This document shows, piece after piece, positions 22,653 through 34,970 of a DNA stretch of 64,000 nt (positions are counted from its first letter, which is position 1; each line of letters opens with the position of its first letter). The stretch covers positions 1 to 64,000 of the forward strand of contig JAVJAP010000128.1 in the NCBI GenBank assembly GCA_034770075.1. Reading direction: 5' to 3'. The DNA comes from Aralia elata. Taxonomy: Eukaryota > Streptophyta > Magnoliopsida > Apiales > Araliaceae. Position numbers and translations under genes: made by a program. The notes under the pieces were generated by a model. That model saw only the letters and a list, made by a program, of their open reading frames with translations. It did not search any database and was not told where the DNA came from.

Positions 22653-23908
22653 GTGAATTATCTAGTGAGTGCTTACGTTCTTAGTGAGTTTTCCAAATCC
22701 CAAAAAGAAAAGCTTAAGAGTGATGCCAAATATTATGTATGGGATGACCTATATTTTTGGAAATTTTGTGTTGACCAAATAGTTAGAAGAAGTGTGCCTA
22801 ATAGTGATTTTTTATGGATTCTAAATTTTGTCACTCTTATGCTTGTGGAGGTCACTTTGGACCAAAAAGGACAACCCATAAGGTTTTAGAATGTGGTTTC
22901 TATTAGCCAAAAATCTTTAAAGATTCTTATCTGTTTTGTAAATCATGTGCGAATTGTCAAAAGACAGGGAACATATCACATAGGAATCAAATGCCACAAA
23001 CTCCCATCTTAGTTGTTGAAATTTTTGATATTTGGAGTATTGATTTTATGGGACATTTTTCTATTTCTTATGGTAATATTTACATTCTTTTGGCTGTTGA
23101 CTATGTTTCTAAGTGGGTGGAAGCTAAAGCCACTGGGACTGATGATTCTAAAATTGTTGCAGATTTTGTCAAATCTAACATATTTGTCAGGTTTGGAACT
23201 CCAAGAGCTATTATCAGTGATAGAGGGACGCACTTCTGCAACATGGTACTAGCTGCATTTTTTAGGAAATACAATATGATGCATCAGGTTTTTACATCCT
23301 ATCATCCGTAGAGTAATGGCCAAGCTGAGGTATCCAACCGTAAGGTCAACCCAAACAGGAAATATTGAAGTCTTCGGTTAGAGGATACACTTTGGGCCTA
23401 TAGAATCGCATACAAGACTCCTATTGGTATGTTATTTTATCGGATTGTATTTGGGAAACCATGTCACCTTCCTGTGGAGCTAGAACACAAGGCTTTCTGG
23501 GCAATTAGGTAATGCTACATGAGTTTAGATCAAGCTGGAGAGCAGAGGAAGTTGCAGTTGCAAGAGCTTGAAGAATTGAGGAATGACGCTTATGAAAGTT
23601 CTAAGATTTATAAGGAGAAGACTAAAACCTTTCATGATAAACAGATTTTGAGAAAGATTTTTGTTGTAGGACAGAGAGTTCTACTTTATCACTCAAGGAT
23701 TAAGTTATTTCCTGGTAAGTTGCATTCCAGATGGGTTGGACCTTTTATTGTTACTGATATTTTTCAACATAGTGCAGTGGAAATTCAGAGTCCGAGCACA
23801 GGAAAGGTATTCAAAGGAAACGGTCACCGGCTTAAACCCTTCTATAAAGGATATCAGGGGGAGAACGTTAAGATGTTGGACTTGGTGGAACCAGTTTGTG
23901 AGAATTGA
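22653..23908 (+). pseudogene. Athila-like integrase
   Basis: A degraded zinc-binding region (CHSYACGGHFGP, then CKSCANCQKTG in another frame at about 22830-22970) is followed by the catalytic core: IWSIDFMGHF (first Asp), DYVSKWVEAKAT, AIISDRGTHFC (second Asp) and SNGQAEVSNR (Glu, after a stop near 23311). The C-terminal domain is 23519-23908, with [16 protein letters not shown] and [13 protein letters not shown]. Several stops make it inactive. It is in series with RT/RNase H upstream. Confidence 0.88.
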
Positions 23909-25068
23909 GAAGATAAATGTCAAGCAAACGAAGTTAAACAAATGCGCTGCTTGGGAGGCAACCCAAGATCTCAGATTTGCTTTTCTATTTCTTTTACTTC
24001 TATTTTTTGCATTCTAGTTGCATTTTATTTAGTTACTTCGTCTTTGCATGCTTGTCTTACATTGGGGATAATGTAAGGTTTGAGTGTGGGGGAGGGGTTT
24101 AGGTTATATTTAGGTTTATTCTAGGAGATTATGATCTAATTGTGTTTATTTGTGGAAAAAATTGAAAATTTGCTCTAAATTTTTGGCTCTATGATTTTAT
24201 TTGGCTAGGTTTTAGAGGGTTTTGGTTATGGAATGAAAATTGATGCTAATTTGATAAAATTTGTTTGATGTGGAATTAGTTGATGAATGATGATAACTAA
24301 GTCATGATCCATAGTAACTGATTTAGATCTAAGATGCATTACATGAGTTCTTAAATATGAGATATATGCTTATTTGACTGAATTATTTGTGGAGTTGTCT
24401 ATGTGCACTGATTTCATGATTAAGAACTTTTTATCTACTTGTTTTGTTTACAGGACCGTGGGAAAGAAAAAAAAGGAAAAAAATTGAAAAAACATTGAAG
24501 AAAGATTGAATGAGAAAAAGTGAAATCATGTGGTGGGTTGAGATGGAGCATAAAACGTACTCACCCATAAACACATGCAATGAGATAGAACGTAAAACAC
24601 ACTCGTTGGTAAGCAGATAAGTAAAATGGAGCATAAAATGCACTTACTTAAGAAAGAATGAGAAAGGTGAAATGAAGCATAAAATGCATTCACTTGGAAA
24701 AAAGTGTGATTTTGATGGTTCTAGTGAAAAGGAAAGAATAAATAGCAGAGAAAATATGTTTTGAGTTGTGAGTCAGTGTGCACGGCTGTTATTCCATGAT
24801 AACTGAGTTGAGTATGTGTGTAAATCATAGGAAAGATACTTATGTGGACACAGTTTGATTTAGAGATGTTCAGAGGGGAATGACGAGGTTATTGTTGTGA
24901 ATTGATTGATGACGTGTTGACCAAATTTCTGTTAGTTAGTCTTGATATTCATGGTTGGTAATTGATTTAAACTTTTTGAAAGCTTGGTTAAATGAATTTC
25001 AGATGAAGTTTAACTTACCTTTGTTTTGGTTTACACGATGATGTGTAACGGATAAGTGTGGGGGAATT
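23909..25068 (+). other. Athila 3' region and polypurine tract
   Basis: No env-like gene remains. It has the usual Athila tail, with TTGGGAGGCAACCCAAG near 23952 and TTGGGGATAATGTAAGG near 24062, then a non-coding stretch with repeated GAGCATAAAA(C/T)G blocks (24546-24690). The PPT GTGTGGGGGAATT lies at 25056-25068. Confidence 0.7.
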
Positions 25069-28037
25069 TGATGAGTGAAAAATATTCATTTATTTTAATT
25101 CTTTTATGTTTAGTTTATTGCATGTTTTATAGTGTATATGAGCTTATTAAGGTGTTTATTGATTTCAGGGATAAATGGAGCTAAAGCAAGAAAAACAGAA
25201 AAAAATTCAATTTTTGGGAATTTAGGAACTCGCCTCGGCGAGTTTGTGAAGGGTAATGAATTCACCTCGGTGAATTCCCCTCTGTCGGATTTTCCCCAGC
25301 GCACTCTGAATCCGCCCCAGCCCAGTCGTCCCTCCTCAATTGTTGGTCGTTTTACCGATCAATATATGCGTGCAAGTATACACGGTCAACAAGTAATATA
25401 ATGAAAGTAGAGTTGTCGATCCCACGAGGAATTAGAAATAAAGTTTACCAAGTTCTAATCTATAATCAACTTAATCTTATTTAAACGAATGATTTTTAAA
25501 TATTTTAATTAAACTATGAAATTAAACTAATTCTAACTATCCCTAGAATGAGACTAGATAATGAAAACTTGAGATTACAATTTCACCTATTGTTTCATTT
25601 AAATCAATACACTTCTTGTTGAGTCAAATTAATTAAACTAGATTGTTACTCGAGAACATAAATGTGAAATATAGCCATCTTTCGATGTACCATACACATA
25701 TCACACTAAATCCACAAAAGATAGAATGAATGTGAACACCCTAATTGACTAACGCACTATATTTCTATGTGAATTATAATCAAAGAGGGTTGAAGTTCAA
25801 GTTCTCAATAGACTACATGTGGTGCTTTGGTATATTTCTATCCTTGGCACGAATCATGAATTCCATTGCCATGTAGAATTCACGAACACATGCTATCATG
25901 ATTAGATCTACACCTATAATCCGTTTCTCGATTTCATATAGGTTACCACGGTAATTGATGGCCAATCAACTAAGCATTTGAATACAAACCACAATAGACA
26001 ATCCAAGAATAGCTACTAAGACTAACAAGGAAGCATATTAAAGTAAACTACTCAATAAGATTCATTGCAATCCCACAATGGAGTTTAATTCATGATTGAA
26101 GTGAAATCCATAATCCACAAATGATTATACAAAGAAAGATACAAATAGAAGTAAAGAGAAATAGGGCGTTACAATAGCAAATCTGAGTTTTCTCTCTTGC
26201 TTCTCCTTGAATCTTCTTTGAATCTTCAATTGCTTCAATCCTTCCACCTAATCTAATCTAGGGTTTTTTTATTCCAATATAGATGATAAAGTCTATTACC
26301 CCCCCTAATATCTCACTAATAACATGTATTTATAGTCCTAATATAATATCCTATCTAAACAAACATCCTAATTACGCGTCCTCGGACTCCATGTCACGTT
26401 TCAGTGCCGGAGGCGCTCAATTATGAACGTTTCAGAGCCGGGGGCGCTCACCACCAGGGAGTTCAGCGCCGGAGGCGCTCAAATCAAGCCATTTCAGAGT
26501 CGGGGGCGCTCAAGTTTTCTGCTGCGATGTCTTCTGGTAGATCGGCCATAACTTTTGATCTGGGAGGAGTTACGGGGCCTGCCACCCGTCAAATCGAAGA
26601 TCACGACGAGCTCTACAACTTTAATTCTTTGAGGTTTGAGAGATAAGGTCCGGATGAAGGTCGAAATTGAGCTGGAGTGACTGCTGTGTAATTTACAACT
26701 CCAAACGATGCCCGAATTATTTTTCCTTGCTTTACCATGCCGATCATTGCTCACTTTTGCTTCCCTTTCCACATGCCTTAGCTCTTTTGCTCCCATCCAC
26801 CATGCTCCATGTATGCCATGCCAATACGCCCTCCTTTTTAACCAGAACGCCACCGAGTGAGTTCCCGAACATGAAATCTACAAGAAGAGAAGAAATGCAT
26901 GAAAAGCAACTAAAACAACTGAGATTAAGCAACAATTATAGTAAGTTAGTATCCAATAAGTACATATAAAATCTACTTATCATCAATTCGCCCCGGCGAA
27001 TTTACTAGTACAATAAATTTGCCCCGGCGGATTTAGCGGAAAAAAAGAAATCTGTTTTGCTTCAGGCCAGGGAATTTCAAGAAGTTATAATTGTAATTGG
27101 ATTGTTATTTTTTAGAGTATTAGGATATTATCTTAGGAATATAAATACATGTTATTAGTTAGATATTGAGGTACTAAGTTATCATCTACTTCAGAATTCA
27201 AACCCTACTTTTGCAAGATTAAAGGCATGTCAAGCTAAATTCTCTATTCTAGTTCTAAGGGATGTTGAACCTTCTTTATAATTAATGGTTTAATCAAGTT
27301 ATTTTATTTATTCTTTCTTGTATGAAATTCATTCTTGATAGTCTGATTTAATTGTTGAATGCTATTTGGCTTAATTGATTTGATTTCTGTAGAATTGAAT
27401 TGGTTAACTAATATCATATGCTAGATTAAGGAATAGTATTATGTGTAATTGATATTGTTCCTACTCACAAGTAGTAATTAGTAATGCATGATTGTGAATA
27501 AATTTTTGAGTATGACTAAGATTATTAGAAGACAAGTTAAATAATCCGAGCTTTGTATGATTGTTGCTTGTAATAGTCTAAATTCTCTAGTTCTTAATGC
27601 TACTATTATATTAAATCTAGATAGCTTGTTCTAGATTGTATGATAGTTAGAATCTTGTGAAGAGCTTATTTTATTGAGTGATAATCTAAGGGAAATTTCG
27701 GATAACAAAGCTTATTGTTATCTAGGACTATTAGTTTCATTGAAGGATAACTATTGTTATACTTGATTACTTCATTATTATAAAAATGTGATACTGAACT
27801 GAAGAACTGGAGTTTGTAATTCATTGGTTATTCTTATTAATTATTTTATATTACATTAGTTGGTTTAATTCAATTCAAAACCACCAAATTATATTCAGCA
27901 GTATTAGAAAACATTAGGATAAATAAAAGACAATTCACTCTCTATGAGATCGACCATTGCTTGTCACTATATTGATTTCTGTGTTAGTAGAGTAGAATTA
28001 AGGTATTAATTTTAGAATGTAAAGACAGCTTCCAACA
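25069..28037 (+). repeat. Athila 3' LTR, interrupted
   Basis: It starts TGATGAGTG after the PPT and ends CTTCCAACA at 28037. It is interrupted by a solo LTR (25341-26982); without it and its 5-bp TSD it is about 1.32 kb. It is homologous to the solo LTR at 31527-32786. A TATAAATA box lies at 27140-27147. The palindromes AACTCGCCTCGGCGAGTT (25227), AATTCACCTCGGTGAATT (25259) and AATTCGCCCCGGCGAATT (26985) lie in U3. Confidence 0.85.
25341..26982 (-). mobile_element. Solo LTR, Athila-like, minus orientation
   Basis: It has TG...CA ends (TGTTGGTC on +, CTTATCA at the right) and perfect 5-bp TSDs TCAAT (25336-25340 and 26983-26987). Read on minus it starts TGATGATAAG and has ACTATAAATACATG (TATA 26336-26329), strongly like the surrounding Athila LTR. 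Four GCGCC/GGCGC palindromes lie at 26405-26515. No internal region is left. Reading frames inside it are not real genes. Confidence 0.85.
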
Positions 28038-28040
28038 ATT

Positions 28041-28862
28041 GTGGGTTCAGTCACGGAGGCTCGGCCGATTCAGACATCGTGGATCCTTTATGTGGATGGG
28101 TCTTCGACTTCGGATGTCAGTGGAGTTGAGGTTATTTTGACAAGTCCGGAGGGATTCAAGGTTCAACAAGTCATATGCTTTCGGTTTAAGGCGACTAATA
28201 ACGAAGCGGAGTATGAGGCCATATTAGCTGGATTACGGTTGGCTCGAAGCTTGGAGGTTCAGCGTTTGGTTATCTTTAGTGATTCTCAGCTGCTTGTCAA
28301 GCAGATTTTGGGGGAATACGAGGCTCGGGGGGCAAGGATGACCAAGTACTTAGCTGAGGTCAAGGATCGACTCCACTACTTCAGCTTATATAGTTTTCAG
28401 GGTGTGGATCGTTCGGATAATACCGTGGCCGATGCCTTAGCCAGATTGGCCACGACAGAGGTAAGTTCCTTTAGTGGTTTAGTGTACTTAGAAGTTCTTG
28501 ATGTTTCAAGTGTCCATAAGGCAGAGGTAATAGAAATGATGGACTATTGGCTCATGCCTTACATAGAGTATTTGAGTGACAGAATTCTGCCCTTGGATCG
28601 GGTGTTGGCTAAGAAGATCAAGCATATGAGTTACTTCATCTTGATCGATGGAGATCTATACCGAAGAGCTTTTTCTTCACTGTTATTGAAGTATTTGGTG
28701 CCTTCCGAAATGACATACGTCCTTTGGGAAATACATGATGGGATCTATGGGGACCACATAGGGGCTAAGGCATTAGCGTACAAGGTATTGAGACAGGGGT
28801 ACTACTGGCTGACACTGTTCCAAGAAGCTAAAGATTATGTGAGGAAGTGTTCCAAGTGTTAG
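28041..28862 (+). pseudogene. Plant-type RNase H and integrase N terminus (second Tat)
   Basis: The open frame has SWILYVDGSSTSDVSGVEVI (first Asp), ATNNEAEYEAILAGLRLA (Glu), LVIFSDSQLLVKQ (Asp) and DNTVADALARLATT (last Asp), a full plant-type RNase H. About 100 residues later come the integrase zinc region HDGIYGDHIGAKALAYK and YVRKCSKC. A TAG at 28860-28862 stops the frame just after the second Cys pair. The RNase H itself is intact from its motifs; whatever precedes it was separated by the Athila insertion. Confidence 0.88.
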
Positions 28863-29777
28863 TTAAATAGTCCCGTTCCACATCAGTCGCCCGAAGAGCT
28901 GTTATCGGTTGTATCGTCGATCCTATTTACTGTCTAGGGAATTGATATTTTGGGCCCACTACCAAAGACTAAAGGACGGATGAGTTTCGTTATAGTAGCT
29001 ATCGACTATATGACTAAGTGGGTGGAGGCAAAACCTCTTTGGATGATCACAGAGCAGGAATGTTTAAAGTTCTTTAAAGAATTCGTTATATTTTGGTTCG
29101 GTATCCCAATGGTTTTGGTGTCGGATAATGGGAGGCAGTTTGTGGGAACTAAATTTGAAGAATTTTTGAAAGATTTAAACATTCAGCATCAAAAAACTTC
29201 AGTTGTGCATCCTCAGTCCACTGGTCAGGTGGAGGTGACGAATCAAACCTTACATAACGGGATCAAGAGAAGTTTGGATGAAGCTAAATGATTGTGGCCC
29301 GAAGAGTTGCTTAGTGTTTTAATGGCGTATCAAACTACTCCAAGGACGATAACAGCCGATTCGCCGTTCAGATTGGCTTATAGGACCGATGCCCTTGTTT
29401 CGATGGAGATTGAGGCTCTTTCGCTTCGGGTCAGTCAATATAAGGAATTGTACAATGATGAGGGGCTTCATCTTAATTTGGATATGTTAGATGAGGTTCG
29501 AGAGTCTGCACTAGTAAGGTTGGCTATCTATCAGCGTAGGACTGCTCGACATTATAACCGAGGCGTTAATCTAAGGAGGTTTGAGGTTGGTGACTTGGTA
29601 CTTCGAGAGGCCAAAACATCTACTCCCCAGAACACAGGAAAACTCATGCCTAATTGGGAGGGTCCTTATGAAGTCATTGAAGTGCCGAAGCTAGGTACTT
29701 ATCGGCTTTGGGCAATAGATGGTTCTAACATTAAAAATACTTGGCATGGGGGTAGGCTTCGCAAGTACTATCAATAA
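28863..29777 (+). pseudogene. Integrase core and C terminus (second Tat)
   Basis: It continues with GIDILGPLPKTKGRM (first Asp), DYMTKWVEAKPL, VLVSDNGRQFVG (second Asp) and HPQSTGQVEVTNQT (Glu), so the whole DDE set is present. In-frame stops lie near 28938 and at 29289-29291. The C-terminal part 29292-29777 has PRTITADSPFRLAY, DLVLREAKT and NWEGPYEVIEV (the GPY module) and ends RLRKYYQ. Only point stops break it, so it is younger or less decayed than the first Tat element's pol. Confidence 0.88.
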
Positions 29778-29939
29778 CTAGTGTTTTCTCATTCTTACAA
29801 TCTTGTAATTTCATCAGTCTATTAATAAAAGTAGACAATTTATTTGTGCAAAAGATATTTTCATTCATTTTATTTCATTGTACATGTGGAGTTCTTTACT
29901 TTGAAATAAAAATAAAAATATACAATCAATTAGTGTTTG

Positions 29940-32900
29940 GTTGAGGGATCGTCTTTGGCTTTTGATTCTTCATTAGAAGAGTCGAGGATTTTGGTATCAA
30001 GGCCGACTGCCAGTATCTTTGTCCTTGCTTTCTATTTGTGGCTTTGATAACCTTTGGAGAATTAGATTATGATATGTTTGGTTAGCTTCGGCGATTCTTT
30101 ATATTCATTTATTATCTGTAGCTTAAACTCTTCGTTCATTGGAGGACCCTGCCTTTTAAGCTCGGTGTATTCCTTCTCTAAGGCATCACCGACTCTCACC
30201 AGTTCCATTATTTTGGAGTGCATTTCCTTCACCCGATCCTGAAGAATTGATATTGCTTTCTTTTGATCTTCATTGTTTTCCTTTAGCAATATCCTTTCTT
30301 CTAGGAGACTTTTATTTTTCTCATCGAGGCAATGAACTCTCGTTGTAAGATCTTTATTTGGTGTCAGGATTCTTATGTTTGGCTTTGGGTTTCAGAGAGT
30401 TGTCTTCTTGTGCCGGCTTATTGGTCTTTCTCTTTCTTAAGGTCCGATGTTAGGGATCGGACATCAGCCTGAAGTAGCTCGACCTTGGTTTCAGTTTCCT
30501 TTCCTTCAAAGTTATCCATGATAAATAGGGTAAGGTTCGAGCAAGAATGACAATGGCCTGAAATGGAAAATACCTGGGTTAAAATCGGGTAGTGATGATA
30601 ATGAATGATATAAGTGCATTGAAGGTGGATGTATATACCTAAGACTGGTACTTAGCGTATTCATCAATGAGTTATTGGGGAGTGTAATTTTTAAACCGGT
30701 TGTCGTCATTGGAGAGGGAAAATGGTTAAGGAGTTCATAGGGGATATCTTCAGTTGAACCTTCGGGCCATAGTGTCTTTGTGGCAAGTTTCTCTTGTGTC
30801 TGTGTAGATGTGGAGGGGGGTTCGGTTGATTGGTTGATGGTTGTTGGTTATGGTTGAGGCAGGGGGTGGTCTTGTGTAGCTTTTTGGTGAGGGGTTTAAG
30901 GAGGCCTTCTTCGGTTTCTTCTGTATCTTTGGGGTTGGCTTCAGATTGGATTTGTTAGCATGGTTCAGAAGCTGGAATTGGGGAAGGAGGTTTGGTGGGT
31001 GCCTTTACCAATTGTTGTCTTTTTCTTCTCATTAGGGCCACCTTTTCTGTTCTAGTCATCTCTAGGGTATTCTTCTTGGTTGGTTGGGGTATGGGGATGG
31101 CTGATATTGGTTATATGGCCAACAGTGGTTCACTTTCTTAGTTTGGGTGTGAAGTGGTTTTGGTGATCGTTACGGTTTCGGGGTTCGTGTCGGTTTGTGA
31201 AGTAGGAGTTGGAGGTTTTTCGATGGAGATTTTGGTTAAGGGGACTGTTTCGATCTCGGGCGTCTCTTCGGTGACTGGTTTAGGGATGGGTTTGGTTATT
31301 CAAGGTATTTGGAAGCTGGGTTCCCCGAGGGACTCTGGTTTGTAAATTGTTACTGCACATATAAGATGAGATTTGTTAGACGATAAGAGATTATCATGAA
31401 CTGATAATAGAAGTGCGGGTCGGAACTTACATCCATGTTGATAGAGCTAGGCGGGGTCAATTGATGCCCTTCATCTTCTTGTAGAATTCCTTGAACTCAT
31501 CTATGCGCTTCCTTGGGAAGCAAGTTTGATAAGTGCAGAATATTTATTTATTTTGATTCCTTTATATTTAGTTTTATTACATGTTTTATGTGTATATGAG
31601 CTTATTAAGGTATTTATTGATTTCAGGAAGAATTAGAGCTGAAAAGAAGAAAGAGAAAAAATTGTAACTTGCTGCATGGTTGGCACGACAACGTCGTTAG
31701 TAAGCCAAAACATGGCACGCTAGTACGATGCCCAGAGCCAAGAAGAGTTCTTGTATGCTTGGCACGACAGCGCCAAGGCCAAAACATATTCGGGTGAGAC
31801 AACACTAGTCATACAGAACTTGAGGAATTTCCCTGGAAGGGAGGCGCGACAGAGCCAGGTCTGGAGGATTTCTAGCTTTTGTAATTTTGAAGAATTCTAT
31901 TGCAACTAGGATTGTAATTCTTAAAGCTTTATGATTTTATATTAGGATTATAAATAGACATTCTTAGTTAGGTTTTACAGACTCTTAGCTATCAATTGTG
32001 AACCCTAGTTTTGGAGATTAAAGATTGAAGGCATGTCAAGCTAAGTTTTTTATTTCAGTTCTAAGGGATGTTGAACCTTATTTATAATTAATTGTTTAAT
32101 TGAGTTATATATTATTTATTTGTTTTGATTGATTTAATAATGGCCACTTAATTTGACCAAGATTTTGTCATATACTAGATTAAGATATAGTATTAAGCAA
32201 ACGATATTGTATCTGATCATAAGTAGCGATTAGTGATACATGATTGTGGTTAAGCTTTTAAGTATTACTAAGATTATCAGAAGGCAAGTTAAATAATCCC
32301 TGATTGTGTGATTGTTTCTTAGAATAACCTAATTGCTTAATTCTTAATGCTGATGTTTTATTAAATCTAGACTGATAGTTCTAGGTTGTATGATAGTTAT
32401 ACTCTAATAACGCGATTGTTACATTAGATTTAGAACCTAAGAGGAATTTCGGATAATTAGCGATTGTGGTTATCTAAGGTTGTTAATTTCATTGAAGGAT
32501 AAATAGTGTCATACTTGGTTATTTTATTATTATGAAAAGGGGATACTGAACTGAAGAACTGGAGCTTTTAATTCATTGGTATTTCTTCTTAGTTAAATTC
32601 TGTTTTCATTAATTAGTTATTTAAACTCAAACCCCCCATCTTATTTACTGTTAGAAATATTAGGATAAATATATGACAATATCACTTTCTATGGGATCGA
32701 TCTTTGCTTATCACTATACTGAATTTAATGTTCATAGAGTAGAAGTAAGGTTTTTATTTTAGAGTGTTAACGATAGCTTTCGAAGCAAGTTACTTTGACA
32801 ATGGGGTCATCGGGGTGGACCAGTTCGGGAGAATTTGGAGATCGGTGCCCTTGACAAAAATTCATTGGGAATGCCATCCCTTGTTAGGATGGGGTCTTCA

Positions 32901-33530
32901 TACAGGTGGATTTGCCAAGTTATTTGTTTAGTTGATGGAGGGCCGATTCTTTGGAGTGGCCGACACTAAACAAGACGAAGAAGAAGTCCAACCCAAGTGT
33001 GATTTTGTGTTCGTGGTAGAATGCTATAATGCATATAAGGTGAAGATAGGAGTTCAACACAAGTTGTACGAATTTGATGCCAACAAGACTAAGAAAAGAG
33101 GAGATGAAATCATGTAAGGGGAATCAGACCCCGTATTTCAAGGCCTAGATGGGGACGACAATCCATTCCCCGTTTGGTCGCCAGTACATCCTTTCGGATA
33201 GGTTTGGGGCTCGAAGTTTGTATTCATTTGGGATTTTGAATTGTTGATGGATGTCGGATAGTTGGTGGTTTTGAATGGCAGATCTGGTGTTTATGTGGGT
33301 GAAGGCTTTTTCAGATGAATAGTGATTTTGGATCATCATTTCTAGGAGTTCAGTGGGGCTAGTGTGGGAGTCAAATTGCTTGGCGGTGATGGGATTGGTG
33401 TGGTGGTGGCGGTTGATGGTCAAACTTGTATTTCGACAGGAATTAGGTCAGTGGTTGTGATACTGTTGGGATTAGTTGTACTGGAGGATTGTGTGGTGGA
33501 GGTGTGGGTCTGGTTGTTAGTACCAGCCAT
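29940..33530 (-). pseudogene. Antisense gene of the second Tat element (PF04195-like?), split by a solo LTR
   Basis: The minus-strand reading starts MAGTNNQTHTSTTQ at 33530 (Ser/Thr-rich). After a frameshift near 33420 comes TSPTELLEMMIQNHYSSEKA and KLRAPNLSERMYWRPNGEW (to about 33150), reminiscent of the putative gypsy-type transposase_28 family. The frame then continues across the site where the solo LTR sits: DDPIVKVTCFPRKRIDEFKEF (parts at about 32820-32788 and 31526-31490). Further left are a Pro-rich part, TGLKITLPNNSLMNTLS (about 30660) and a coiled coil (SILQDRVKEMHSKIMELVRV, 30240). Several stops. The family assignment is weak; the antisense position matches gene A/B of the first Tat element. 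Confidence 0.5.
31527..32786 (+). mobile_element. Solo LTR, Athila-like
   Basis: It starts TGATAAGTGCAG and ends CTTTCGAAGC(A), homologous to the Athila LTR at 25069-28037. The TSD is AAGTT (31522-31526 and 32787-32791), with the last A of the LTR probably lost or shared. It has TATAAATA at 31949-31956, and a CTTGGC...GCCAAG palindrome at 31759-31779 in the GC-richer U3. It lies in the antisense gene of the second Tat element. Inner frames are not genes. Confidence 0.85.
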
Positions 33531-33847
33531 CGTTGATTGGAGGAATAAAAGGGGAAGTAGTGGTTTGGCTAGTGAAGACGATTGTAGCGAAGAAGGGGAA
33601 ATCGTTTTAGAGTTCTGAGAGGGAGTTTCCAAATCTGAGATTGAAATGTGGAGGTTGATTTTGGGATTTGAGGCTTTTGAAATAACTGATAGTTTTGGCA
33701 CGTTTTACAGGGTAAGACGCAGTAATGATAGCGATGGGTCCTGCATGACACGTGGGTGAGGGGGAGATATTTTGACTTTGGTATCCGTACTAAGATTAAT
33801 TGTACTTTTTGTACTTTCTTATTTTTAAAATAAGAGAATGGGAGCAA

Positions 33848-34258
33848 TGTTGGGACATAGTTCTGTGGGTCCCAGGTGATTCGATGGGCCCCGTCCCATG
33901 TGAAGGATTTTTTCTCACGTGGCAGTATATTTCAGTTAAAAAGCTTGGGTGTCAAAGAATCTTCAATCCTGATTTTATCCAACTTCTAATTCTTAAGGAC
34001 ACAGTCAGAATTAGTTTCGACTTCCTTTTTTTTTTTTTTAAGAAGACCTATTATGGTAACTACCATAGTGAGGACTCCTGATCCAATTCAAGGACAGAGC
34101 GATAAAGGTAGTGCGATTAACTATAAATACATGGTTATACCCTAATTCACAGGTAATGTCACTTTGAGTATTAAAGTTTTAAGCCTTCATTGTTAACCAA
34201 TTTTTTAGTCTGTACTTATTCTCATATCAGAACTATCCCTCGGCGATCCCGGCCATCA
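33848..34258 (+). repeat. Possible 3' LTR of the second Tat element
   Basis: The purine-rich tract AAGAGAATGGGAGC precedes TGTTGGGACATAG at 33848. CTATAAATAC, a good TATA box, is near 34121. The end GGCCATCA near 34258 is a guess. No second copy is in the window to test the limits. Confidence 0.35.
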
Positions 34259-34970
34259 GTCTTTTCAATGTGATTTCGTTTTTGTGCATGATTTAGCGCG
34301 TAATTTGATAATTGGACGCGTGGGCAAATTTTAGAGTTAACATATGCTATACGATAAAGCCCTCAGCGCAAAAGGAACAAGCTAGCTGACTTCGTTTTAA
34401 CATGACATAACCACGCTCATATAAGAGCAAAATTTTCTACTATGACTAAATACTGGCGGAATGACCAAATTCTGACTGCGGAACCAAGTAGGTGTTTATA
34501 TGGGAAAACAAGAATGGAAGACCAAGACTTGTATGTAGTCTACTAATATTTATGAGTAGAACCAAAAAATTCTTACTTCTTAGGGGTCATTTCCATCGAC
34601 ACACACATGGTATGATTGCTATGGTTGATCCATGCTACAATTTACACAATTTTGATAATAAATAAATAAGTAAATAAAAGAAATAAGTGAAAGAAGAAGG
34701 CAAATACCGGACATAAGAAAGATGGAAGACTACATTGAATAGAAAGCAACTATCTTAGGCTAATAGATACATGAGATATATACTATTTCCTCTGTCCAAA
34801 TTAAATACCCAATTTTATTTTATTTTTAAGTTAAATTAATTAATTTTAGAATTAATACTCCCCCGTCCAAGTACATGTTACATCATGTATGTATATTAAT
34901 TATGTGCATGGTATTTGAAAGTTCATGAATATGTTATTACTCCGAGTTCATAAATATGTTAGTACTCCAA

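Larger units (their letters stand above)
21623..28037 (+). mobile_element. Athila-like Ty3/gypsy element, 3' part
   Basis: RT (from the middle of the domain), RNase H and integrase of Athila type are followed by a 1.16-kb region, the PPT GTGTGGGGGAATT and a 3' LTR. The 5' part lies left of the Del/Tekay-like insertion, outside the window. The right end (ACA at 28037) joins Tat pol sequence, so it inserted into the second Tat element. The pol frames are heavily broken. Confidence 0.85.
28038..34258 (+). mobile_element. Second Tat-lineage element, 3' part
   Basis: It starts within pol at the Athila insertion (candidate TSD ATTGT, 28038-28042). It has plant-type RNase H, integrase, an antisense gene region and a probable short 3' LTR. 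The 5' part must lie left of the whole nested stack. The right boundary is uncertain. Confidence 0.75.

Noticed and set aside
23909..25068. env-like gene expected in some Athila elements
   Set aside because: No open frame of useful length, signal peptide or membrane segment is present.
33364..33618. Plus-strand Val/Gly-rich frame
   Set aside because: Shadow of the Ser/Thr/Asn-rich antisense gene of the second Tat element.
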